Of a DNA stretch of 42,797 bases, positions 26,166 through 33,935 are shown piece after piece. The stretch spans positions 1 to 42,797 of the IMG/VR virus record IMGVR_UViG_3300049893_003255, one strand, 5' to 3'. The position numbers were made by a program, and so were the translations under genes. Numbering within the stretch: the stretch's first letter is position 1; every line of letters starts with the position of its first letter. The DNA is from a virus. Under the pieces are notes generated by a model. It was given only the letters and a program-made list of their open reading frames with translations. It was not told where the DNA came from and did not search any database.

Positions 26166-27603
26166 ATCGACGAGAGTTGTAATAATTGATGAGGATACAC
26201 AGACTACTTATGTTAAGTCTGAAGCTCAAATTATTAAAGAGAATGAACAGTTTAAAATACTCTTGAGTCACGGGAGACAGGAAATGACAGACCCAACAAA
26301 AGAAGCAATAAGAGACCAAGATTTTGAAAAATTCTTAGAGCATAAAAAGGCTCAAAAAGAAGCAGCGCAGGCAGAGGCTCCGGCACAAAAGTCGACAGAG
26401 AGACGTGTCTCACTTCGCTTTGGTGTTATAGGATCTGGTCAGGCCGGAGGTAAGCTAGCAAAGGTATTCTACGATCTTGGTTACGATGTGTGTGCTGTTA
26501 ATACGGCCAAGCAAGATTTGGAATTGCTTGAAATACCAGAAGGACATAAATTCTTTATGAATTATTCGCTTGGTGGTACAGGCAAGGATCTAGAGGTGGC
26601 TAGAGCAGCTATAGAAGATAATTTTGAGCATGTTAAAACATTTATCATTGAACATATTGCCGACGCGGATGTTCTGATACTTTGCGCATCAGCGGGTGGC
26701 GGTACAGGGGCTGGCAGCGCCAGCACCATAGCAAGTTTGCTAGCCACTTTCGGCAAGCCCGTAATAGTAATGCTTATCTTGCCGGGATCAACAGATGATA
26801 GCCAGTCTAAGTTTAATTCAGTCCAAGTCTTATCAGAAATGGCTGACATGGCAGCCAAAGAAGTTATTAACTCATTAGTATTAGTTGACAATGCGAAAAT
26901 AGAATTAGCATATTCAAATTTGGGACCGGCTCAGTTCTGGAAAGTAGCCAATAATGCCATAGTGGAACCACTACATATGTTCAATGCCCTTGCGGCACAA
27001 CCATCCAATCTAGAATCGTTAGATCCTATGGATTTAGCAAAATCTCTCTTAGAGGCCGGCAATTGTGTGTTATTCGGCTCAAATAGGATTTCAAGAGATG
27101 AATATGAGAGCAATGATCTAGCACTAGTTTCTGCTATTTCAGATGATCTAGAGCGAGGCCTACTGGCAAGCGGTTTCGATCTAAAGGAAGCACAGAGCGT
27201 AGGTATATTGGTAACAGCCAGTAAGGAAGTATTAGATCGCATACCGACACAGTCGATATCATTCATCTTCAAGTATATCGCAGATGAATACAGCTCAGCA
27301 CGTGTATTTAAAGGGATATACCAAGTACCATCAGAAGGTGATGATATACAAATATACTTTATCTTTAGCGGCATGGGACTGCCACGTGAACGTGTGGAGT
27401 CACTAAAGAAGGAGGCTGATCGGCACATGTCGGCTCTGGTAGACAAGAAGAAGATATCCGCAGATAAGATGAATGTTGGTCTTAACAAGGATAGAACTAC
27501 TACTGCAGCGGACAAAATGCTTGATAAGCTTCGTAAAAATAAGAGCGCTGTCGGCAAGCTCATCTCTGCTTCACGCAAAGATATTCTGGATAGGCGACGC
27601 TAA
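26152..27603 (+). CDS. Phage tubulin/FtsZ-like GTPase
   Basis: 483 residues from ATG 26152 (GGAAG five bases upstream); ATG 26140 is an alternative. The GTPase core has GVIGSGQAGGK (T1 loop), the tubulin signature G182-GGTGAG-S, and an acidic T7-like segment LD291PMD294L for GTP hydrolysis by the next subunit. It is longer than PhuZ (about 315) or TubZ: about 90 residues precede the core, mostly polar with an Ala/Glu/Lys helix, and about 50 very basic residues end it (DKLRKNKSAVGKL, ILDRRR). The basic tail could bind DNA or another polyanion. Phage tubulins position replication compartments (PhuZ) or segregate plasmid prophages (TubZ); which applies here cannot be told from sequence. Confidence 0.85.
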   Translation: MSANKSTRVVIIDEDTQTTYVKSEAQIIKENEQFKILLSHGRQEMTDPTKEAIRDQDFEKFLEHKKAQKEAAQAEAPAQKSTERRVSLRFGVIGSGQAGGKLAKVFYDLGYDVCAVNTAKQDLELLEIPEGHKFFMNYSLGGTGKDLEVARAAIEDNFEHVKTFIIEHIADADVLILCASAGGGTGAGSASTIASLLATFGKPVIVMLILPGSTDDSQSKFNSVQVLSEMADMAAKEVINSLVLVDNAKIELAYSNLGPAQFWKVANNAIVEPLHMFNALAAQPSNLESLDPMDLAKSLLEAGNCVLFGSNRISRDEYESNDLALVSAISDDLERGLLASGFDLKEAQSVGILVTASKEVLDRIPTQSISFIFKYIADEYSSARVFKGIYQVPSEGDDIQIYFIFSGMGLPRERVESLKKEADRHMSALVDKKKISADKMNVGLNKDRTTTAADKMLDKLRKNKSAVGKLISASRKDILDRRR

Positions 27604-27628
27604 CTAGTATAGCCACAATCAAACATTA

Positions 27629-27650
27629 GCGGGCCTGAAATATGGCCCGC
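27629..27650 (+). terminator. GC-rich hairpin at operon boundary
   Basis: Perfect seven-bp stem GCGGGCC/GGCCCGC with an eight-base loop (TGAAATAT), 26 bases after the tubulin stop and 20 bases before the helicase start. No U-run follows (ATGTACATTT), so it is not a textbook intrinsic terminator. It could be a weak terminator, an mRNA 3' end stabiliser or a processing site. It lies in one of the window's few real intergenic gaps. Confidence 0.5.
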
Positions 27651-27670
27651 ATGTACATTTAGGGTGATAA

Positions 27671-29152
27671 TTGACAGTTAAACTAATAGTCGGAACAGTT
27701 CATACTCAAATTGAAGGACTCAAACAACTTGAGATTATAGATGCCCTATCAAATCTACTATCATATTCTGAACCTGGATATAAATTCCAATTTCAATATA
27801 AAAATGGTGCATGGGACGGCAAGAACAGGCTTCTTACAAGAACACTGAAGTTTCCATCCGGCTTACTAGACAGAGTCCACACAGCGCTTTTAGGATTCGG
27901 ATTAGAAGTAGAAATCATCAATAACATATTATATGAACGGCACCTGAAGCCAGTTGCATATTTGGGCCCTAATCTCTACCCTCATCAGATACACATAACG
28001 GATGTTGCTCTCGATAAGAAGCGAGGGATGATTAAATCACCTACCGGATCAGGAAAATCTTATGCGATAGCCAACATAGTAAGTCAACTCAATCTGTCTA
28101 CTATGGTATATGTAGTCAGTCTTGAGCTTCTTAATCAAATGCATGAGACCATCGCCGATGCCACCGGACTTGATATTGGAATTATCGGTGGTGGCAAGTG
28201 CAATATTCAGAAAATTAACGTATGCAGCGTTTGGACTGCAGGTGCAGCGTGCGGACAATCAATTAAATCACTTGACGATGAAGATTCGGATCGCTGGACA
28301 CCAAATGAAAAGCAGAAAAGAGATATACTCGATGCAGTTCGCTCATCAAGAGTCGTGATATTGGATGAAGCGCAATTTGCGGCAGCACAATCAATTCGGC
28401 TGATACTTAAGGAAAGCAAGGAAGCCTCATACCGCCTAGGGTTTACAGCAACACCATGGCGCACAGCAGGAGATGATATCTTGTTGGAGGCAGCATTTGG
28501 CCCGCGCATTTGTGATATAACTGCGTCCGAGTTGATAGAAAAAGGTTATTTGGCACAACCAAAGATAGTATTTCGAGATATTCCGAAATATAGTGAATTT
28601 ATAGATAAGCAGTGGCGCGATGTTAAGAAAAAATACATTAATAACAATGATGTGCGCGACTCTATATTAGTCAATAATTCATTAAAACTACTCGAAATGG
28701 GTCGCAAGCCACTAATGTTATACAGAGAAATATCTCATGGGGAGCGACTAATTGAAAGAATGCCGTCTAATGTGCGCGTCCGCCTGGTAAATGGTAAGAT
28801 GCGTCCTAGTGAAAGAGAAGAGGTGCGCGATGATTATCGTGCTGGTCTAATAGATATACTGGTAGCTAGCACAATTTACGATCAAGGGGTCGATATCAAG
28901 GAGCTCGATGCATTAATACCATGTGCTGGCGGAAGAAGTACTGCTAAAGCACTACAGCGCATAGGAAGAGTAATACGTACAAATCCGGAATCTAATAAAA
29001 GGGATGCATTCATAGTAGAAACATTTGATCAAACACATTTTATGAAAGAACACTCTGCTATGAGATATGAGATTTATAAGTCTGAACCGGCATTTGCAAT
29101 AAAGACTGGACAAGAAATGAGTAAATACCTATCAAAAAAGGGAAAGTTATGA
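27671..29152 (+). CDS. uvsW: UvsW-like superfamily 2 DNA helicase
   Basis: 493 residues from TTG 27671, preceded by AGGGTGA. The N-terminal ~85 residues resemble the UvsW DNA-binding domain (PGYKFQFQYKNGAWDGKNRLL). Helicase motifs are complete: motif I SPTGSGK129S, motif II D232EAQ, motif III GFTATPWR at 257-264, ILVASTIYDQGVD (motif V) and Q429RIGRVIR (motif VI). In T4, UvsW unwinds R-loops and branched DNA and helps switch origin- to recombination-dependent replication. It opens an operon that continues to the DnaC- and DnaB-like genes. The stop overlaps the next ATG (ATGA). Confidence 0.9.
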   Translation: MTVKLIVGTVHTQIEGLKQLEIIDALSNLLSYSEPGYKFQFQYKNGAWDGKNRLLTRTLKFPSGLLDRVHTALLGFGLEVEIINNILYERHLKPVAYLGPNLYPHQIHITDVALDKKRGMIKSPTGSGKSYAIANIVSQLNLSTMVYVVSLELLNQMHETIADATGLDIGIIGGGKCNIQKINVCSVWTAGAACGQSIKSLDDEDSDRWTPNEKQKRDILDAVRSSRVVILDEAQFAAAQSIRLILKESKEASYRLGFTATPWRTAGDDILLEAAFGPRICDITASELIEKGYLAQPKIVFRDIPKYSEFIDKQWRDVKKKYINNNDVRDSILVNNSLKLLEMGRKPLMLYREISHGERLIERMPSNVRVRLVNGKMRPSEREEVRDDYRAGLIDILVASTIYDQGVDIKELDALIPCAGGRSTAKALQRIGRVIRTNPESNKRDAFIVETFDQTHFMKEHSAMRYEIYKSEPAFAIKTGQEMSKYLSKKGKL

Positions 29153-29868
29153 CGGGTAAGCGGAAGCCAATCATGCATGACTCTGAATCGTGTAAAGGCA
29201 TTGGCACATACGATATTTGTTACGATGAGGATAATACTCCATGGCTACAATGCAGTAATTGCGGGGCAGTGATTGATGATTGGATTCGTTGGAAAAACAG
29301 CTATTCGTCTTTTTGGCAAGATCCAGCACGGTGGAATATAAAAAAAGACCATCTCGTATGTTTACTAGGATATTTCGCCGAACAATACAAGAAGCATTAT
29401 AATATTCCATTTACATTTTCACTCAACGAAAGAGGGCTATTTCGTGGTGTTGAAATTTTTTGTATCAGAAAAGTGTACGCTATGCTGGGAAATGATGTCT
29501 ATATGGCAAGAGGGTACATAGACTGGATCTTTTCTACAAAAGTAGAGAAGAGGAAGAGGAAGATAACGAGCCTGAGCTTCCTTACTGTACCAGAATTAAT
29601 AAATGAATATAAACTCTGTCATGCTAAGAACAAAAAGATAACAAGAGATAGGCGACTTCCTGTTAAAATGCTAGATTGGATAAATGAAAATACACCTAGT
29701 ATATTAAATATTGTGTCTCTACGTGACTTTGGAGAACTAAGAATGGCACTGATAGCGTATCGAAATGGACACCTAGATGCAAATAATGACTTCACTCTAT
29801 TTATAGAACGACTTCGTGCTAATAACGTAATAGATGATAATATGAATATTGTTGGTTGGAGCGAGTAG
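29149..29868 (+). CDS. Unknown replication-operon protein with cysteine-rich N-terminus
   Basis: 239 residues, coupled to the helicase by ATGA. No family recognised. C35-x2-C38 (LQCSNCGAV) is a zinc-knuckle-like half site, and C15, C24 and H10 could supply further ligands. The remainder is helical and basic, with KVEKRKRKITS around residue 135 and a C-terminal helical part. The zinc-like motif and position between UvsW- and DnaC/DnaB-like genes suggest a nucleic-acid-binding replication accessory, for example a primase-like or single-strand-binding role; this is inference only. Confidence 0.6.
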   Translation: MTGKRKPIMHDSESCKGIGTYDICYDEDNTPWLQCSNCGAVIDDWIRWKNSYSSFWQDPARWNIKKDHLVCLLGYFAEQYKKHYNIPFTFSLNERGLFRGVEIFCIRKVYAMLGNDVYMARGYIDWIFSTKVEKRKRKITSLSFLTVPELINEYKLCHAKNKKITRDRRLPVKMLDWINENTPSILNIVSLRDFGELRMALIAYRNGHLDANNDFTLFIERLRANNVIDDNMNIVGWSE

Positions 29869-30579
29869 ATGTTAAAGGTTTTTCTTAAGATCCCCGGTGT
29901 GAGTAGACCACATGCCATTGTAGGAAACATGTTATTTGAAGATGAAAGATACTTGGTTATCACTCAAGATGTAATCCGCAGAAAGATTCTTTGGGACAAT
30001 ATTCTATATATAGAAGAGATTATAGCTATTGACGCAAATGATTTGAACTATGGTGAAAAGAGCAGTACTAATAGCATCCCCATGAGTGTGAAGACCACAG
30101 CGCAAGCATCTAAGCAGCTGTGTTCTATTACGGTAGCATTTACCGGGGCACTAAATAGATTATTCACTATTAATGAGGTAGATCAGGAGCTTATATCTCA
30201 TTCGAAGTGGACACCAGAGTTAGCCAAGTTAGTGTTTACAAATCCAGAAATTAAAACCATATTAGGATCCTTTATAGTGAAGGATATAGCTATTGATGGC
30301 CAGAACATCACTATAATAACAGAATCCGATAAGAAAGTCGATAATATAGCGGACATGCAGTCAAAAATTGATATGGTTAAACAATTTTCCTCTGTAGCTA
30401 ATAAATTAAATACTCCACGCACTGGCAGGCCATCTATGCGTTTGCCAACTGATTTTTCAATGTCAATGTCACCATTTGATAGTCCAGTGCCATTATCAGA
30501 TTCATATAGTGATAAGGAGAGCGAACATGTCAGTTATCGAGAAGAAGAAACGATTAGCGAAGTCGAAAATAAGTCTTGA
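29869..30579 (+). CDS. Unknown replication-operon protein, acidic C-terminal tail
   Basis: 236 residues; ATG immediately follows the previous stop (TAGATG). No family recognised. The first ~110 residues look like a beta-rich domain (KVFLKIPGV, YLVITQDVIRRKILWDN). The C-terminal ~60 residues are low-complexity, Ser/Pro/Met-rich (PSMRLPTDFSMSMSPFDSP) and end strongly acidic (KESEHVSYREEETISEVEN). An acidic flexible tail is typical of single-strand-binding and other replication proteins that recruit partners, but no OB-fold signature can be claimed. Its last 53 bases are shared with the DnaC-like gene in another frame. Confidence 0.58.
   Translation: MLKVFLKIPGVSRPHAIVGNMLFEDERYLVITQDVIRRKILWDNILYIEEIIAIDANDLNYGEKSSTNSIPMSVKTTAQASKQLCSITVAFTGALNRLFTINEVDQELISHSKWTPELAKLVFTNPEIKTILGSFIVKDIAIDGQNITIITESDKKVDNIADMQSKIDMVKQFSSVANKLNTPRTGRPSMRLPTDFSMSMSPFDSPVPLSDSYSDKESEHVSYREEETISEVENKS
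30514..30520 (+). promoter_or_regulatory. Shine-Dalgarno site deciding the start at 30527
   Basis: AAGGAGA, six bases before ATG 30527, inside the end of the previous gene. It favours this start over the more upstream in-frame codon at 30476. Confidence 0.65.
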
Positions 30580-31210
30580 ATGTGGATGTAATAATGGATG
30601 TCGCCAATGCTCTTCTTTACGAGCATTTATAGATACTATGGCCGACGCCAATATACCAGAAGCATATTGGGCACTATCATATAAAAATTTCTCAAGTACA
30701 GGATATATAAAGAGCAGTACAGAAAATTATATTGCACATTTATCTGAAAGATATGCAGAAGGTGAATCGCTTTGCTATGCAGGTTCACCCGGCACTGGCA
30801 AAACTATGAGTGCTTGTACTATATTAAAGGCTGCCCTTAAACAGGGATTTACCGCATACTACACATCATTGTCTGATGTTGCATCATATTTAACCGACCA
30901 CGCATATAAGACAGCATTTTATCATAAATTAATAAATGTAGACTTTTTATGTATTGACGAAGTTGATTCTAGACATTTTGCTGATACGGAGTCCTCTGAA
31001 AATTTCTTTGGACGATCATTGGAGAGAGTATTTAGATATCGCGTACAGAACAGGCTGCCTATTATTTTTGCTACAAATCATGCGACGTTAAATGAAGCAT
31101 TTAATGGACAATTCAAAAAGATATTTGAGTCCATATCGTCACAGTCAGTGACAGTAATACCATCTATTGGAATAGACTACAGAAGGACATCAGGAACAGC
31201 AAGACAATGA
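30527..31210 (+). CDS. DnaC-like helicase loader (AAA+ ATPase)
   Basis: 227 residues from ATG 30527, preceded by AAGGAGA. Walker A is G86SPGTGK92T, Walker B is FLCID144E145VD, and a sensor-1-like FATNH follows, the DnaC/IstB pattern of helicase loaders. Residues 19-28 form a compact cysteine cluster, C19-x-C21-x3-C25-x2-C28, probably a zinc site just ahead of the ATPase domain. The gene directly precedes the DnaB-like helicase with an ATGA overlap, consistent with a loader-helicase pair. The start lies 53 bases inside the preceding gene, a long overlap even for this genome. Confidence 0.82.
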   Translation: MSVIEKKKRLAKSKISLECGCNNGCRQCSSLRAFIDTMADANIPEAYWALSYKNFSSTGYIKSSTENYIAHLSERYAEGESLCYAGSPGTGKTMSACTILKAALKQGFTAYYTSLSDVASYLTDHAYKTAFYHKLINVDFLCIDEVDSRHFADTESSENFFGRSLERVFRYRVQNRLPIIFATNHATLNEAFNGQFKKIFESISSQSVTVIPSIGIDYRRTSGTARQ

Positions 31211-32667
31211 AGAATTTAGATCAAACAATTCTAGGCTATGCTGTACGTAGTCGAAAAAGTATGATGGAGCTATCACGCGCTGTCAAAGCAGGATACTTTA
31301 CAGTAGAATTTCGAGATTTCTTCACAGTACTACATTCGGCGTTTCTTGATCCATCTATCAAAGAAGTCTTGAGTCCAAAAGCAATGATGCAGTATTGTGA
31401 AGCCGGTGGGTTTGGCGCACTTAATGGAAAGCTAAGTGCCCAATATCAAGAAATACTCGGTACCGAGATTGGACCTGAGGGTGATTTCAAGCTATATCTT
31501 AAGTTATTAAAGGATAGATATAATAAGTCACTAGTATACGAACTATCGACCAATCTAGGAGCAGGGCTAACTTCAAATGTTGATATAAAGGAGTTAAATA
31601 AACGCCTGACAGATACTCACAGAGAGATTAATCTTATTACTCAAGGAAAATCTCTTGATGAGGGCACTCTGGGCGAGGATATTGTCAATATTTACAAAGA
31701 GTACGGGCATATTGCCTCAAATCCTCAAGATTTCAAGGGAGTATTAACTGGATTCGATAGTTTGGATAATCTCACAAATGGATTCTTCGGCGGAGAACTG
31801 ATTATCGTTGCTGGGTTTGAAGGTTCAGGCAAGTCGTTAGTATCAATGAACTGGGCTATCAATGCATGGATGGGGAGCAATACTATTGATACTGTACCTG
31901 ATAATTTTACAGACGATGGAAGCAATGTACTGTATATTTCATTAGAAATGCCTCGCTCAAATAAAGGTCAGCCATCAAGCAGTGCATACCTGAATAAAAG
32001 AATGGTATCCTGCATTTCAAGAATACCATTTAGTGATCTAAGACGAGGTCAACTGCAGCCAGATGATTTAAATGCATTCAGAAAGTCATGTAAGTTTATT
32101 AAAGAGTACGATAAACATAAGAAACTATTCGTAGCAGATATGCCTAGAGGTGTAGGCGTTGATGATGTTGAGGCTAAAATCTTAGAAATAAAAGATTCGA
32201 TGGAGATAGGGCTTGTAGTGGTAGACTATATAGGGCTAATGAAGGGAGCAGAGGACGAAGCTGACTGGCAGGCACAGGGAGAAATTGCTGCAGGACTACA
32301 TGAAGTTGCTCGTATATATGATATACCAATAGTAACTCCATGTCAGGTAAATAGACCAAATAATGCAAGTCATTCATTAAATAATCAAAAATACAATACA
32401 ACTCGATTGGCACGCGCATCAGGTATATCGCAGAATGCTAATATGGTGTTCGTTATAGAAAGCAGAGATAATGAACATCAGTATCAGGACATGCCATTTC
32501 AAATAGTAAAAATGCGAGATGCTGAGAAAGGCGAATTGCAGTTTGTAAAAGATTTTGCTAAAATGAGAGTATACGATCCATCTGCTACGGCCGCACTAGT
32601 GGATCAGTTAGATGATTTTATAGGTGTAAATAATGAGTTCGCAGAGAAAGACGACAATCAAGACTGA
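31207..32667 (+). CDS. dnaB: DnaB-like replicative helicase
   Basis: 486 residues. The RecA-like motor has Walker A G203FEGSGK209S and Walker B LVVVD340Y, followed by IPIVTPCQVNRP (the DnaB Q-x-N-R region) and ASGISQNANMVFVIE, equivalent to the DnaB 'S-G-x-I-E-Q-D-A-D' segment. The N-terminal ~150 residues are helical, as in DnaB's interaction domain. It would be the ring helicase that unwinds DNA at the phage fork, loaded by the preceding DnaC-like protein. The first DGPA-repeat gene starts 35 bases before its stop. Confidence 0.88.
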   Translation: MKNLDQTILGYAVRSRKSMMELSRAVKAGYFTVEFRDFFTVLHSAFLDPSIKEVLSPKAMMQYCEAGGFGALNGKLSAQYQEILGTEIGPEGDFKLYLKLLKDRYNKSLVYELSTNLGAGLTSNVDIKELNKRLTDTHREINLITQGKSLDEGTLGEDIVNIYKEYGHIASNPQDFKGVLTGFDSLDNLTNGFFGGELIIVAGFEGSGKSLVSMNWAINAWMGSNTIDTVPDNFTDDGSNVLYISLEMPRSNKGQPSSSAYLNKRMVSCISRIPFSDLRRGQLQPDDLNAFRKSCKFIKEYDKHKKLFVADMPRGVGVDDVEAKILEIKDSMEIGLVVVDYIGLMKGAEDEADWQAQGEIAAGLHEVARIYDIPIVTPCQVNRPNNASHSLNNQKYNTTRLARASGISQNANMVFVIESRDNEHQYQDMPFQIVKMRDAEKGELQFVKDFAKMRVYDPSATAALVDQLDDFIGVNNEFAEKDDNQD

Positions 32668-33907
32668 ATTCGGACATACGCACATTATTGATAATGATAA
32701 ATATGCATTACAGACTAGCCTCGATAGGTTTGGTAATACGGTAGATTTATTTCAAGGTAGACTTCTGCATTGTACTGATGGGCCAGCGGTAATTAGATCT
32801 GACGGTAAGGAGTTTTATTACCTATACGGCATGCGTTTGAATAAAGAGCAGTTTGAGCAAGATAAAGCTCTTGCTGTTCATTACTATCAGATGCCTGGAC
32901 GTGGATTGCAGCGCGTATGGAAGAGCTCAGTGACAGGAAAGATGCATCGTTTAAATGGCCCAGCAATAGAAACTTCGGACCAGTCATATACAGCATGGAT
33001 GTATAATGGCGTACAGCACAGAATTGGAGGCCCAGCAATCATTAGGGCACGTGGACATACTACTGAGGAATTGTACTATAGTTACGGCAAGCTACATAAT
33101 AGCAGTGGCCCAGCGAAAATAAATCATTCCACCGGTCGCTCAAGTTATTATTTGCATGGTAAGAGAGTTAGTAAAGAAAACTTTGAGAAAAGAAGACCGC
33201 ATCTTGCCAATCAATTACGACAAAGCGTTTCACGTAAAGAAGCACTATATAAGATCTATATGGATGCAGCTAAGAAATTTCACACCGGAACATCACTTGA
33301 AGAATACGATCCGGGCTCATATGATTTTATAGAGGATCTAATTTCTACAGCGGCAAACTTACAAGAGTCGGCGCAATTAAGGGCCGCAGCTCTCGGAGTA
33401 TATCACGTGGCTACCGGTAATTTAATGATCGAGAGTGAATTCCGAGATGTGTTCCAAGATATTGATGACGGACTTCCTCCTATATACGTAATGGACTCGG
33501 GCGAGAAGCTAGAGCCATATACCTTATACCTAACAACCTTCTTGCTAAGAGAATTTGAGCCAGCAGCAGTGTTTACAGCGATTGACCCAGATAAAATGAC
33601 TATGGATATAATAAACATAGCAATCTCAGATTCGGCATCTAATGACAGACCGTGCGGATACAGCGATTTTCATTCAAAAGTAGATCCTGGTGGTGATAAC
33701 ATGAGAAGCGCACACGAATCTTCGCTTGCAGATACTCATTCAATGAATGCGCAGAGTACAGAGGCATCAGATGACTCTATATCTTGGACTGCACCGCTAG
33801 TATTAGCTATGGGAGCAACGATACTGAATAGCTTATACTCAGCTAAGCCTAAGAAGCTTAATGATATTGATAAACACAAAAACAATCAGGTCATGCAAAC
33901 CAAATAA
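32633..33907 (+). CDS. DGPA (MORN-like) repeat protein 1 with C-terminal hydrophobic segment
   Basis: 424 residues; ATG 32633 lies inside the helicase gene with AGGTG upstream. Residues about 35-185 contain four degenerate repeats of the form 'G-x-x-H-R-x-(D/N/G)-GPA-x-I', each followed by an aromatic strand (YYLYGMR, TAWMYNGV, LYYSYGKLH, SYYLHGKR). They resemble MORN_2/YwqK-type repeats. Residues about 200-330 form a separate helical domain with no recognised family. Near the C-terminus a short hydrophobic segment (APLVLAMGATILNSLYS) is followed by a basic polar tail. The same end organisation occurs in the two other complete repeat proteins here. The function is unknown. Confidence 0.7.
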   Translation: MSSQRKTTIKTEFGHTHIIDNDKYALQTSLDRFGNTVDLFQGRLLHCTDGPAVIRSDGKEFYYLYGMRLNKEQFEQDKALAVHYYQMPGRGLQRVWKSSVTGKMHRLNGPAIETSDQSYTAWMYNGVQHRIGGPAIIRARGHTTEELYYSYGKLHNSSGPAKINHSTGRSSYYLHGKRVSKENFEKRRPHLANQLRQSVSRKEALYKIYMDAAKKFHTGTSLEEYDPGSYDFIEDLISTAANLQESAQLRAAALGVYHVATGNLMIESEFRDVFQDIDDGLPPIYVMDSGEKLEPYTLYLTTFLLREFEPAAVFTAIDPDKMTMDIINIAISDSASNDRPCGYSDFHSKVDPGGDNMRSAHESSLADTHSMNAQSTEASDDSISWTAPLVLAMGATILNSLYSAKPKKLNDIDKHKNNQVMQTK

Positions 33908-33935
33908 CAGATTTGAGTGTATACTAGGAACTAAT

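Noticed and set aside
26931-27578. 215-residue minus-strand frame
   Set aside because: Antisense to the tubulin gene, with Ser/Leu-rich composition typical of a shadow frame.
26152-27603. Host cell-division ftsZ
   Set aside because: No ftsA/mur context, has a long N-terminal extension and basic tail, and lies between phage genes in the same operon direction.
28122-28358. 78-residue + strand frame inside the UvsW-like gene
   Set aside because: Internal to a complete helicase domain in another frame, without a ribosome site.
33861-33935. ATG 33861 as the start of repeat protein 2
   Set aside because: It would overlap the previous gene and add a non-repeat, Cys/Asn-rich stretch; ATG 33936 has AGGA at good distance.
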